A DNA stretch of 22,224 bases from an uncultured Clostridia bacterium (GTDB lineage: Bacteria; Bacillota; Clostridia; Oscillospirales; Acutalibacteraceae). Made by a program: the position numbers and the translations under genes. The notes below the pieces were generated by a model. That model was not told the origin of the DNA. It saw only the letters and a list, made by a program, of their open reading frames with translations, and searched no databases. The stretch lies in the NCBI GenBank assembly GCA_937907605.1, contig CALCYI010000013.1, forward strand, positions 1-22,224, in the 5' to 3' direction. Positions 6,182 to 13,214 of this stretch are shown piece by piece (the stretch's first letter is position 1; every line of letters begins with the position of its first letter).

Positions 6182-7852
6182 ATGAGTGCAAGTTATAAAG
6201 GAAAAATCAGTACTGATAAGAAGAAAATGTGGCGTGCGGCTGCATACATTAGACTTTCAAAAGAAGACTACGACTCAAAAAGAGGCTTAATTTCAGAGAG
6301 TAATTCTATCTCTGCTCAACGAAGAATAATAAAAGAATATGCCGATAATAAAGACGACATTATAGTAATGGATTATTATGTCGATGATGGCTATTCGGGT
6401 TCTACATCGGACAGACCTGATTTTCAGCGAATGCTGAGAGATATAGAGCATGGTTATATCGATTGTGTAATCGTAAAAGACTCAACACGCTTTATGCGAA
6501 ACCAATCAGAAGTGATAAAATACCGCGATGAATTATTCATTGAAAAAGGAGTTCGCTACATATGCGTTATAGATAATACTGACCGACTTCCCAATCAGCA
6601 AAAACGCACAGGAGAGTTTTTATCGGACTCTATAAAAGATATATTTAACGAATACTATTTAGTTGAAGCATCTGAAAAAATCAGAAGTTCACTTGATATA
6701 AGAAGGAAAAACGGATTGTTTATCGGTTCTCATGCACCGTATGGTTATATGAAAGATCCGAGCAATAAACACAAATTAATCGTTGATGAAGATGCTTCAC
6801 AAATTGTCAAGCAAATATATAATTCGTTTTTAGAGGGATCTTCCATTAGCAATATAGTACGACAGTTAAATCAACAGGGCGTGGATAATCCGACTTATTA
6901 CAAAAACAAAAACGGACAAAAGGTAAATAATAATCACTTTTCAAACACTTGGTCAGATAAAACAGTAAGAAGAATTCTTTCTGATGAGGTGTATATAGGC
7001 AATTTAATTCAAAAGAAAAACCTTAAAGTCAGCTATAAAGTAAAAAAAATGTATGCTGTACCAGAAGATGAGCAAATCAGAGTGGAAAACACTCACGAAG
7101 CTATCATTGATAAAAACATTTTTACAGCGGTGCAATCAATGCTGAATAAGGGCGGTCACTCTTCCCCGTCAATCCAAAACATAGATTTGTTTTCTGGTTT
7201 TGTAGTCTGTGGCGACTGCGGCAGAAAAATGTCTTTAAAGACGAACCGTTATTATTATGGAACATATCGCTACTATCGCTGCGTTACCAATACTAAAACG
7301 GGAATTCATATTTGTCATCTGAAGCCGTCAATACGCACAGATATTCTTGAAGATACTATTCTTAAATCAATACAAAAATATGCAAGAATTGCTATTAATC
7401 TTGAAAAAGCAGTTAAAGAAATCAATGCAGTTTCAAAGGAACAAGTCACTTCTCTTTCGCTTGAAAAACAACTGCAAAATCAGGAAAAAGAGTTAGCAAA
7501 AACTAAGAAAGCAAAGCTTAATCTTTTCACTTCTTACAGCGAAGAAATCATTACTAAAGACGAATATCTCGAACTTAAAGAACACTATACCAATGAAATC
7601 CAAAAAATTGAGAACAATATTTCATCCATTCAGAATGAACTTGAATCACTTTCAGAAACTATTGTAAAACAGAACAAATTTGTTGAGCATTTCAAGAAAT
7701 ACGGTGATGTAGATCATTTAACCAGATCTATGTTAACTGAACTAGTGGATGAAATCATTGTATATGATAAAAACAGAATAGAAATCACCTTTAATTTTGA
7801 AGACATTTTCAAAAAGACAGTTGAATTCGTCGAGAACTCAAAATCAGAATAA
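6182..7852 (+). CDS. Large serine recombinase (TnpX-like)
   Basis: This site-specific recombinase would integrate and excise the element. The 556-residue protein has the normal order of domains. The resolvase-type catalytic domain (about 17-165) has the nucleophile Ser26 in AYIRLSKED, the YSGSTSDRPDFQRML segment and the Arg motif STRFMRN. The Recombinase domain (about 185-310) is followed by a zinc ribbon with Cys343, 346, 367 and 378 (CGDCG...YRC...HIC), and then a coiled coil (about 415-505). All catalytic residues that I can check are present, so it looks functional. The ribosome site AAAGGAG lies upstream. It is the last gene before the truncated spoVAD, the usual place next to the attachment site. 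Low GC and Lys/Asn-rich composition match the rest of the element. Confidence 0.95.
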   Translation: MSASYKGKISTDKKKMWRAAAYIRLSKEDYDSKRGLISESNSISAQRRIIKEYADNKDDIIVMDYYVDDGYSGSTSDRPDFQRMLRDIEHGYIDCVIVKDSTRFMRNQSEVIKYRDELFIEKGVRYICVIDNTDRLPNQQKRTGEFLSDSIKDIFNEYYLVEASEKIRSSLDIRRKNGLFIGSHAPYGYMKDPSNKHKLIVDEDASQIVKQIYNSFLEGSSISNIVRQLNQQGVDNPTYYKNKNGQKVNNNHFSNTWSDKTVRRILSDEVYIGNLIQKKNLKVSYKVKKMYAVPEDEQIRVENTHEAIIDKNIFTAVQSMLNKGGHSSPSIQNIDLFSGFVVCGDCGRKMSLKTNRYYYGTYRYYRCVTNTKTGIHICHLKPSIRTDILEDTILKSIQKYARIAINLEKAVKEINAVSKEQVTSLSLEKQLQNQEKELAKTKKAKLNLFTSYSEEIITKDEYLELKEHYTNEIQKIENNISSIQNELESLSETIVKQNKFVEHFKKYGDVDHLTRSMLTELVDEIIVYDKNRIEITFNFEDIFKKTVEFVENSKSE

Positions 7853-7854
7853 AA

Positions 7855-7881
7855 AAATGCAGGTTAAAAAAACCTGCATTT
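7855..7881 (+). terminator. Terminator of the serine recombinase gene
   Basis: An 11-base perfect stem (7855-7865 with 7871-7881) around AAAAA carries ATGCAGGTT/AACCTGCAT. Its flanking A's and T's allow it to work in both directions. It lies three bases after the recombinase stop. Confidence 0.7.
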
Positions 7882-7910
7882 AATCTTGCATTTTATATAA
7901 TTATACGTTA

Positions 7911-8594
7911 CTATATAGACAGAAACCATACTTCCTCGGGAGTATGGTCTTTTTTGACTACAGCAGGTGCCATAGCGGCGCCCATATTGTTTGCGTCCTT
8001 GATGCCGAGGTCGGTAATAGTGCCGATATGGACGGCTTTTATTATTATACTGTTTTTACGGTTTTCTTCGTTCTCCTGCGCTACTACCGCCGCGCCCGCG
8101 CCCGTTACCGTCCACTGCGCTGTCGGCGGACGCTGACCGCCGTACTCAAGCGGAAAGCGGAACTGACGTTCACTCGAGCAAAAATGGCTTGAAGCGGCAG
8201 CTACACAGCAGTCTGCACCGCCGTCGACAAGGATAGCGGCATTCGCAAGGGTGAGCGCCATTGTTGAGCACGCGCCGTACATACCGATAAAAGGAATCTG
8301 TAAATCCTTAAGAGCAAAGCAAGACCCTACGCACTGGTCGAGTAGGTCGCCCGTCAACGCAAACGTGACGTCGCTCGGGCTTTTACCTGCATTGCCAAGC
8401 GCACGGATAATCGCCGCGTGGAGCATTGCGGACTCCGCAAGCTCAAAGGACTCCTTGCCCATAGTCGTATCCTCAAAGATAGCATCAAATTCTCCGCCGA
8501 GCGGTCCCTCGCCCTCCTTTTTACCGACTACGCCCGCGCTGCCGATAACGGCGGGATGTGAATCAAAAAATACCGTTTTTCCGTTAATAAACAT
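7911..8594 (-). pseudogene. spoVAD: SpoVAD (stage V sporulation protein AD), C-terminally truncated
   Basis: SpoVAD is a thiolase-fold protein needed in the forespore for uptake of dipicolinic acid. The first about 211 residues match it well: GACSTMAL with a thiolase-like Cys109, SSHFCSSERQFRFPLEYG, RPPTAQWTVTGAGA and NNMGAAMAPA. The family is about 338 residues; here homology stops after MAPA and a short unrelated tail, VVKKDHTPEEVWFLSI, runs over a terminator hairpin to a TAG. About a third of the protein, including the second half of the thiolase fold, is lost, so the product should not work. The cause is probably insertion of the element to the left. The ribosome site GAGGTG precedes the ATG. 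Unusually, spoVAC is not upstream; an XRE gene is. High GC sets it off from both neighbours. Confidence 0.9.
7925..7955 (+). terminator. Terminator hairpin at the spoVAD junction
   Basis: ACCATACTTCC (7925-7935) pairs with GGGAGTATGGT (7938-7948), one wobble pair, and is followed by CTTTTTT. Read on the minus strand it encodes the foreign tail of the truncated SpoVAD. It lies exactly where SpoVAD homology stops, so it probably belongs to the inserted DNA's end. Confidence 0.7.
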
Positions 8595-8595
8595 A

Positions 8596-8624
8596 AAAAC
8601 ACCTCGGTTTTAGTATTTCCGAGG
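8596..8624 (-). terminator. Hairpin covering the spoVAD ribosome site, probable terminator of the XRE gene
   Basis: On the minus strand CCTCGG (8624..8619) pairs with CCGAGG (8607..8602) and is followed by TGTTTTT. The second arm contains the GAGG of the spoVAD ribosome site. It could end XRE transcripts and also keep spoVAD untranslated on read-through RNA. Confidence 0.5.
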
Positions 8625-8639
8625 CGTACTGTTTTATTA
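8611..8639 (-). promoter_or_regulatory. Possible forespore (sigma-G/F-like) promoter of spoVAD
   Basis: AATACTA (8617..8611) differs by one base from the CATACTA -10 of sigma-G, with TAATA (8639..8635) 17 bases upstream as a weak -35. RNA would start just before the ribosome site, giving a very short leader. spoVA genes are sigma-G dependent in Bacillus, so it fits, but the match is not strong. Confidence 0.3.
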
Positions 8640-9047
8640 TTGTTTATTCAATTTACAAATCCCATGAATTATATATTGAGGTTTACAATCGAAATGAATT
8701 TTTATACAATTTGTTCCACTTAATAATTCGTATCCCGATTGTTGCATCAGTTTTGTTCCGTGATAAACGGCAAGCCTAACTTTCCCATCGTCGCTCCAAG
8801 GAACATTTTCAATTAGACTATATACAGGCGTGGTATTTATTGTTTTTCCGAACAACTCGTCAATACTGATACCGAATAATTCTGCTATTTCCGGCAGAAG
8901 CGATATATCAGGCGAAGTGATTTTCTGCTCCCACTTTGAAACCGCTTGTGTAGATATATTCAGCTGCTTTGCAAGCTCCTCCTGCGTCATAGCATTTAAT
9001 CTTCTGTAATAGGCAATTCGGTCGCCGAGTTTCATTTGACTGTTCAT
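8637..9047 (-). CDS. XRE-family transcriptional regulator
   Basis: A DNA-binding repressor-type protein of 136 residues. Residues 6-64 form a clear HTH_3 domain (LGDRIAYYRRLNAMTQEELA, then ISTQAVSKWEQ, then PEIAELFGISIDELFG). The tail (NVPWSDDGKVRLAVYHGTKLM) resembles the linker of clostridial XRE regulators that continue into a bactofilin-like, Gly/Cys-rich repeat domain. Here it stops after KLNKQ, so the protein is probably a short or C-terminally shortened version. AGAGGG gives a ribosome site for the ATG at 9047. It has its own promoter and lies downstream of the GNAT array on the same strand; it may regulate that array or be unrelated. The low GC differs from spoVAD next to it. Confidence 0.85.
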   Translation of the reverse strand: MNSQMKLGDRIAYYRRLNAMTQEELAKQLNISTQAVSKWEQKITSPDISLLPEIAELFGISIDELFGKTINTTPVYSLIENVPWSDDGKVRLAVYHGTKLMQQSGYELLSGTNCIKIHFDCKPQYIIHGICKLNKQ

Positions 9048-9076
9048 AGGATTCCCTCTCTGTGATTACTGATTTC

Positions 9077-9105
9077 ATTATATTAAAACCTATACAGAAA
9101 TTAAA
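9077..9105 (-). promoter_or_regulatory. Sigma-A-type promoter of the XRE gene
   Basis: On the minus strand TTTAAT (9105..9100) and a perfect TATAAT (9082..9077) are separated by 17 bases, about 30 bases upstream of the XRE start. Confidence 0.5.
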
Positions 9106-9176
9106 GATACCAGTTTGATGATTATTGTTATTAAAAGTTTAATTGTATTTGTTTTTTATGCGCATTATTCAAACCT

Positions 9177-9680
9177 CTATCTAAACTTTTCTAATCTCAA
9201 CAGTCCCTCATCATCGGGTTCTGTAATTCCGTTTTTATATTCATATCCCATTTTTCTATAAAAAGGTGTCGCAGTAATTGAAGCAGGTATTTCTACTCTT
9301 TTGGCTCTAATAAAGAATTCATCCTGCTCAAGTGTTTGAATAATCAGTCGACCAATTCCTTTTCCCTGGTATTCAGGTAATACAAAAATTGTAAACAAAC
9401 TGCTCTCATCTTCTCTATTCCAATATGGACCTATAGCACCGCAACCAACAATTCTATTATCATCACACACAACATAAAAGTGCGTCCACTCAGATCTTTT
9501 CAAGAGGTTTTGAGGTTGTAACGATTGAATCGTGTTTTCTATATATTCAGTCGAGTAGTCTTTTATATTTGTCGTTCTAAGTGTATTTGCTATCAGGGTA
9601 GAAACCTCTTCGGCATCATCAGATTGAAATCGTCTGAGCATTAAGCGTTCAGTTTCAATTATAGTCTCTTTATGTTTCAT
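9177..9680 (-). CDS. GNAT family N-acetyltransferase (array gene 5)
   Basis: Acetyl-CoA-dependent transferase of 167 residues and normal length. It has the strand IFVLPEYQGKGIGRLI with the acetyl-CoA pyrophosphate loop QGKGIG (105-110), and the late FYRKMGYEY segment typical of GNATs. The substrate is unknown; the start (IIETERLMLRRF) is the common RimJ/L-like type. The start overlaps the end of the kinase gene by four bases (ATGA type), so translation is coupled. It is the last gene of the five-gene array; a gap of 129 bases with no strong terminator separates it from the XRE gene. Confidence 0.9.
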   Translation of the reverse strand: MKHKETIIETERLMLRRFQSDDAEEVSTLIANTLRTTNIKDYSTEYIENTIQSLQPQNLLKRSEWTHFYVVCDDNRIVGCGAIGPYWNREDESSLFTIFVLPEYQGKGIGRLIIQTLEQDEFFIRAKRVEIPASITATPFYRKMGYEYKNGITEPDDEGLLRLEKFR

Positions 9681-10171
9681 AATTTTATATCCATTGTTAT
9701 TATTTTTAAGGCGTGTTCAGTTGTCATTTCTATTGTAATGATAGTTTCTTTAATTATTTCTATGTAGTCTTTTTCTCGCCACCAGCGCCTCATATCTTCT
9801 TCACCGAAATCAAACTTCACTTGTTTTGTGTTATGGCGTCTTAGTGTTTCTTCAAATGGAATATCATAGTAATATGCAAAGATATTATCGCCAAATAGTT
9901 CTTTAGCATATTCAAATAATGGCTTATACCAATCGGAATACAATATTCCCTCAAGAATGACACAGGAACAGTTATCATACCCATACTTCAGCAGGTTTGT
10001 TAGTAATGGTAATGCAGTTGTATTTTCGCCGTCTTTTGCAAAAAGCATTTCTCGTCTTACGATATCTTGGGAAATAACAAGTGTGTTTCTGCCGATTTTA
10101 TGTTGTAATTCTTTAGCAAGAGTTGATTTTCCGCTACCGGAATTACCTCTTATAATTATTAGTTTTGGCAT
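9677..10171 (-). CDS. P-loop kinase / AAA-type nucleotide-binding protein (array gene 4)
   Basis: A 164-residue single-domain kinase. The Walker A loop GNSGSGKST is at residues 9-17, followed by a QDIVRREML segment, ILEGILYS as the Walker B-like strand (CVILEG), and an R-rich lid region (EETLRRHNTK...EEDMRRWWREKD). The layout resembles zeta-toxin/chloramphenicol-phosphotransferase-like small-molecule kinases; the true substrate cannot be read from the sequence. It overlaps genes on both sides (13 bases with the upstream GNAT, four with the downstream one). Its place among acetyltransferases suggests modification of small molecules or antibiotics, which is an inference. Confidence 0.85.
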   Translation of the reverse strand: MPKLIIIRGNSGSGKSTLAKELQHKIGRNTLVISQDIVRREMLFAKDGENTTALPLLTNLLKYGYDNCSCVILEGILYSDWYKPLFEYAKELFGDNIFAYYYDIPFEETLRRHNTKQVKFDFGEEDMRRWWREKDYIEIIKETIITIEMTTEHALKIITMDIKL

Positions 10172-10656
10172 ATCTCTAACTCCATAAATCCAACAGTAAA
10201 TGGTAAACCTTCAAACTTCTTAGTGCCTGTATGTACAAAACCGAGCGTTTCATACCAGCCTTTCAAAACTGTGTTATCTTCAATAATCCCAATAACTATT
10301 TTTTCAGCACCGGTATTTTTAATAACATATTCTTTCGCATATTCAACCATTTCCTTTCCTATACCTAAATGGCGATATTCAGGTAATACAGAAAGATTAT
10401 TCAGTTCAACACTTTCGACATTATCAACCAATGAAAAGTAACCGACATATTCTTCATTATGCTGATATAAGAACATATTTGTTCCGCTTTCATATTGCCT
10501 GATTAATTTATCAATAGGCATAAATGCAGTATGATTCGGACAATTCTCTTCTGTCAGTCCAAACTCATCAGCAACGGTTATAAAGCTCTTATGGATAATA
10601 TCAAGACAAATGTTTAGTTGTTCTTTTAAGATAACTTTTTCAATCATTAATATCAA
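10159..10656 (-). CDS. GNAT family N-acetyltransferase (array gene 3)
   Basis: A 165-residue GNAT protein. LNNLSVLPEYRHLGIGKEMV holds the acetyl-CoA loop RHLGIG (95-100), and KGWYETLGFVHTGTKKF is the usual C-terminal motif. The start may be the first ATG or Met4, which reduces the overlap with the upstream gene from 17 to eight bases. The substrate is unknown. It is translationally linked with its neighbours. Confidence 0.88.
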   Translation of the reverse strand: MILMIEKVILKEQLNICLDIIHKSFITVADEFGLTEENCPNHTAFMPIDKLIRQYESGTNMFLYQHNEEYVGYFSLVDNVESVELNNLSVLPEYRHLGIGKEMVEYAKEYVIKNTGAEKIVIGIIEDNTVLKGWYETLGFVHTGTKKFEGLPFTVGFMELEICQN

Positions 10657-11170
10657 TCCAATACCTTTCTAAACACTCGTTACTATCAGGCAATTTAACT
10701 GTGTTTTCATATACACCGCCGTTTGCAAGAATAGTTTTTCGGCTGCCTTCATTATCACTAAGGCAGGAAATAAGAACCTTGCTCAATCCCAGTTCTTTGC
10801 AATACTTTAATGCCTCGTTTAGCATATTTTTGGCATAACCTTTGCGACGTTCAGAAGGTCTTACGGAGTAGCCGATGTGCCCGCCGTATTTTTCTAAAAA
10901 ATCATTGAAATAATGACGAACATTTATCATTCCCACAATCTTACCATCATCTTCACGAATATAGATAAACTGTGTTGCCTGAACCAAACCATCAGGCACA
11001 GTTTCCTTATTCATAAGAGTTTTATTGTATTCAATCCATTCAGCAGGGTTTTCTAATCTTTTTAGATAACTTGTGCCATCAAAGGTACTACCATATTTTA
11101 GCATTTCATCTCTGTACGCCTTTATTTCATCAGCATATTCAATTGTCGGTATTATTAGTTTAAAATTCAT
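10640..11170 (-). CDS. GNAT family N-acetyltransferase, COG3981-like (array gene 2)
   Basis: A 176-residue acetyltransferase of the type usually annotated as predicted acetyltransferase COG3981. Features are the N-terminal IIPTIEYADEIKAYRDEM, the central QFIYIREDDGKIVGMINVRH, the sheet HIGYSVRPSERRKGYA with the acetyl-CoA loop RRKGYA (108-113), and the end SDNEGSRKTILANGGVYEN. Substrate unknown. It overlaps the upstream GNAT by 11 bases and the downstream one by 17 or eight. Confidence 0.9.
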   Translation of the reverse strand: MNFKLIIPTIEYADEIKAYRDEMLKYGSTFDGTSYLKRLENPAEWIEYNKTLMNKETVPDGLVQATQFIYIREDDGKIVGMINVRHYFNDFLEKYGGHIGYSVRPSERRKGYAKNMLNEALKYCKELGLSKVLISCLSDNEGSRKTILANGGVYENTVKLPDSNECLERYWIDIND

Positions 11171-11714
11171 AGTAGCCCTTATCGTTTAAAATTTTATAAT
11201 CCTCTGATGTAATTAACAAATGAATACATCCGTTTTCTCGTCTTACCACTTTAAAGCCGCAGTCGAGGTGTATTTTCATAGCGGCGGTGCGATCATCTTC
11301 AAAGTCATTATGAACTGCATTTACTTTAAGTGTTTCAAAAGCGTATTGCAATAGTAAGTTCAGAGCCTCTTTTGCATAGCCATTGCCCCTGTATTTCGCC
11401 TCGATTACAATTCCCATATCATAATAATCATCACAACTTTTATGTACATTGACTTCACCTATAAAAGTATTGTCCTCTTTGCGTACGATATAGGCATAAA
11501 AGCGTTCAGGCTCGTTACCAATAAAATAATTGTACCACTCCTGCCACTCGCTTTCGGGGAAATCAATACACCCTGTATCCTTATGATAACCTTCAAAATC
11601 AAGGTTATATCCCTTGTTGTACGACATCGTATCAATATCGGACATCAGCATTTGACGATATGTTAATTCCTCAATATTCGGAACATACAGGTATAATCGG
11701 TTAGCTTTTTCCAT
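11160..11714 (-). CDS. GNAT family N-acetyltransferase (array gene 1)
   Basis: A 184-residue acetyltransferase that opens the array. The middle has AYIVRKEDNTFIGEVNVH, the strand DMGIVIEAKYRGNGYA with the acetyl-CoA loop RGNGYA (109-114), and AAMKIHLDCGFKVVRREN at the end. Substrate unknown. The ribosome site is weak (AGG, ten bases from the ATG) and no convincing sigma-A promoter was seen in the 63 bases upstream, so the array may partly depend on read-through from the hydrolase gene past the hairpin at 11736. Confidence 0.9.
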   Translation of the reverse strand: MEKANRLYLYVPNIEELTYRQMLMSDIDTMSYNKGYNLDFEGYHKDTGCIDFPESEWQEWYNYFIGNEPERFYAYIVRKEDNTFIGEVNVHKSCDDYYDMGIVIEAKYRGNGYAKEALNLLLQYAFETLKVNAVHNDFEDDRTAAMKIHLDCGFKVVRRENGCIHLLITSEDYKILNDKGYYEF

Positions 11715-11735
11715 AATAATTACCTAAAATGACAG

Positions 11736-11764
11736 TTATGGGTGACCTTAACGGTCACCCATAA
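11736..11764. repeat. Perfect 12-base palindromic hairpin between hydrolase and GNAT array
   Basis: A 12-base arm (TTATGGGTGACC, 11736-11747) and its exact complement (11753-11764) surround TTAAC. It follows the hydrolase stop by 13 bases but lacks a clear U-run on the minus strand; it may be a weak terminator, a read-through regulator or a repeat. Confidence 0.55.
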
Positions 11765-11777
11765 TTCTATAATCTTT

Positions 11778-12692
11778 TTACAAGGATTGTATCCAGCTGA
11801 GAATATCCGCCATAACCTCGTCCTTGTTAAGCTCGTTGAGGATTTCGTGGCGGCAGTCGGGATAAATATTAACCTTAACGTTAGTATGTCCCGAGTCTTC
11901 AAGCTTCTTTGCGATATTCTTAATGCCCTCGCCCGTCGGACCTACGGGGTCTCTGTCGCCTGAGGTAAGAAGGATATTGAGCTCCTTAGGTACCTTTGCG
12001 TACCACTTGGGAGTGTTGGAGTCGATATTGAGCTGTACGAGATCCTTCATACCCGACGCGGAGAAAAGGAAGCCGCAGTAATCGTCGGCAATATACTTAT
12101 CAACAATATCGTTATCCCTTGTGAGCCAGTCGAAATTTGTCCTGCCCTCAAAGCCCTTGCCGTAGGAGGAAAAGCTTGCCTTGTCAAGCAGCTTGCTCTT
12201 ATGCTTCGTGCCCTTGATTTTTGCAACGGCACCTGCCATCTTCAGACCCATGCCTGCAATCGGGTTAACGTCGCCCGTGCCCATATAGATTGCGCCTACA
12301 TAGCCTAAATCGGGATACTCTGCAGTTAAACAGCGACAGATAAACGAGCCCATTGAATGTCCCATAATAACAAGCTTCTTATCGGGATTTTCCCTCTTTG
12401 CAATTTCAATAATTTCCTTAAAATCGTCGATAAGACCTTTATAGCCGTCCTTTTCGCCGAACCAGCCAGAGTCGCCAAAGTCCTTATTTGACTTGCCGTG
12501 GTTAGCCATATCGTGCATATATACGGCAATACCGTTTGCGTTTAAATATTCAATAAAGCCGAGATATCTTTCCTGATGCTCAGCCATACCGTGATTTATT
12601 ACAAGCACGGTATCATATTCCTCGGGAAGATAAGCGCAGCCGTAAATTTCGCAAACGCCCGTTTTTGACGGGAAGGTATACTCTTTCTTCAT
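11778..12692 (-). CDS. Alpha/beta hydrolase, monoacylglycerol lipase-like (serine aminopeptidase S33 type)
   Basis: A 304-residue cytoplasmic esterase/lipase-type hydrolase. The oxyanion HG motif lies in VLVINHGMAEH, and the nucleophile elbow is GHSMGS with Ser113. The probable acid is Asp248 in TSGDRDPVG and the base His282 in CRHEILNE, so the full triad is present. The overall plan (cap around 140-230) is that of the Hydrolase_4 / lysophospholipase-monoglyceride lipase group; the natural ester is unknown. AGGAGTGA precedes the ATG. It is preceded by mscL, with a hairpin between them. No signal peptide. Confidence 0.92.
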   Translation of the reverse strand: MKKEYTFPSKTGVCEIYGCAYLPEEYDTVLVINHGMAEHQERYLGFIEYLNANGIAVYMHDMANHGKSNKDFGDSGWFGEKDGYKGLIDDFKEIIEIAKRENPDKKLVIMGHSMGSFICRCLTAEYPDLGYVGAIYMGTGDVNPIAGMGLKMAGAVAKIKGTKHKSKLLDKASFSSYGKGFEGRTNFDWLTRDNDIVDKYIADDYCGFLFSASGMKDLVQLNIDSNTPKWYAKVPKELNILLTSGDRDPVGPTGEGIKNIAKKLEDSGHTNVKVNIYPDCRHEILNELNKDEVMADILSWIQSL

Positions 12693-12714
12693 AAAATCAC
12701 TCCTAAAGATTAGT

Positions 12715-12733
12715 GGGCGGTCAGCGACCGCCC
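12715..12733. repeat. Perfect hairpin between mscL and the hydrolase gene
   Basis: GGGCGGTC (12715-12722) and GACCGCCC (12726-12733) with an AGC centre. It follows the mscL stop by 13 bases but has no U-run, so termination is uncertain. Confidence 0.5.
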
Positions 12734-12746
12734 CGTTTAAGTATAA

Positions 12747-13172
12747 TTATTCTTCAACCTCTTCGGGCTGGTCAGCAGTACAGTGCGGGCACTTTGTTGC
12801 TTCAATATCAATCTCGCTCTTACAGAAGGGGCAAACCTTAGTGGTAACTTCCTCTTCTTCCTCTTCCTTCTTAATAGCCTTTTCCTTTGCTTTGTTCGCA
12901 GCCTTAATAATGCAGAATACGATAAAAGCAACGATAAGGAAATTAAGAATAGCGGAAATGAAAGAGCCGATATCCATTTTCTGACCGTTGATAAGATTTA
13001 CAACAAATCCTACGTCCGTGCCGCCGATGCAAGCGATAAGCGGATTAATGATGTTGTCAATAAGCGCGTTAACGATTGCGCCGAAAGCGCCGCCGATGAT
13101 AACGCCTACTGCAAGTTCAAGCGCATTACCCTTTGCAATAAAATCTTTGAATTCCTTAAAAAATTTCTTCAT
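12747..13172 (-). CDS. mscL: Large-conductance mechanosensitive channel MscL with a C-terminal zinc ribbon
   Basis: A membrane channel that opens on high membrane tension and releases solutes in osmotic downshock. It is 141 residues long. The N-terminal amphipathic start (MKKFFKEFKDFIAKGNALELAVGVIIGGAFGAIV is the signature region) leads into TM1 (about 15-40), a short periplasm-side loop, and TM2 (about 70-90). A charged linker then leads to a cytoplasmic zinc ribbon with Cys114, 117, 128 and 131. Such an addition is known in Firmicutes MscL proteins and replaces the usual C-terminal helix bundle. The ribosome site AAAGGAG is upstream. Confidence 0.95.
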   Translation of the reverse strand: MKKFFKEFKDFIAKGNALELAVGVIIGGAFGAIVNALIDNIINPLIACIGGTDVGFVVNLINGQKMDIGSFISAILNFLIVAFIVFCIIKAANKAKEKAIKKEEEEEEVTTKVCPFCKSEIDIEATKCPHCTADQPEEVEE

Positions 13173-13214
13173 TTTTCAAAGCTCCTTTAAATAATATTTT
13201 TTTGCAATCCTATT

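Larger units (their letters stand above)
1..7960. mobile_element. Right-hand part of an integrative (mobilizable) element inserted in spoVAD
   Basis: The segment carries a type I methylase, a tyrosine integrase remnant, an HUH Rep, a TnpW-like small protein and a large serine recombinase, and is visibly more AT-rich than the genes to the right. The serine recombinase is the last gene, and about 110 bp after its stop the spoVAD homology of the flanking gene starts abruptly. Large serine recombinases commonly sit directly next to their attachment site, so the right junction is probably between 7885 and 7966. The left junction is not in the window. Whether the R-M genes and the tyrosine integrase belong to the same element or to a nested one cannot be decided here. 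The element as a whole is an inference; the gene content is seen directly. Confidence 0.6.

Noticed and set aside
7944..8613. Several open frames on the plus strand over spoVAD
   Set aside because: They are shadow frames of the GC-rich spoVAD coding sequence, with no family resemblance and no ribosome sites.
11778..11963. CRISPR or tandem repeats in the right-hand spacers
   Set aside because: The palindromes are single and differ from one another; no regular repeat-spacer structure exists in the window.
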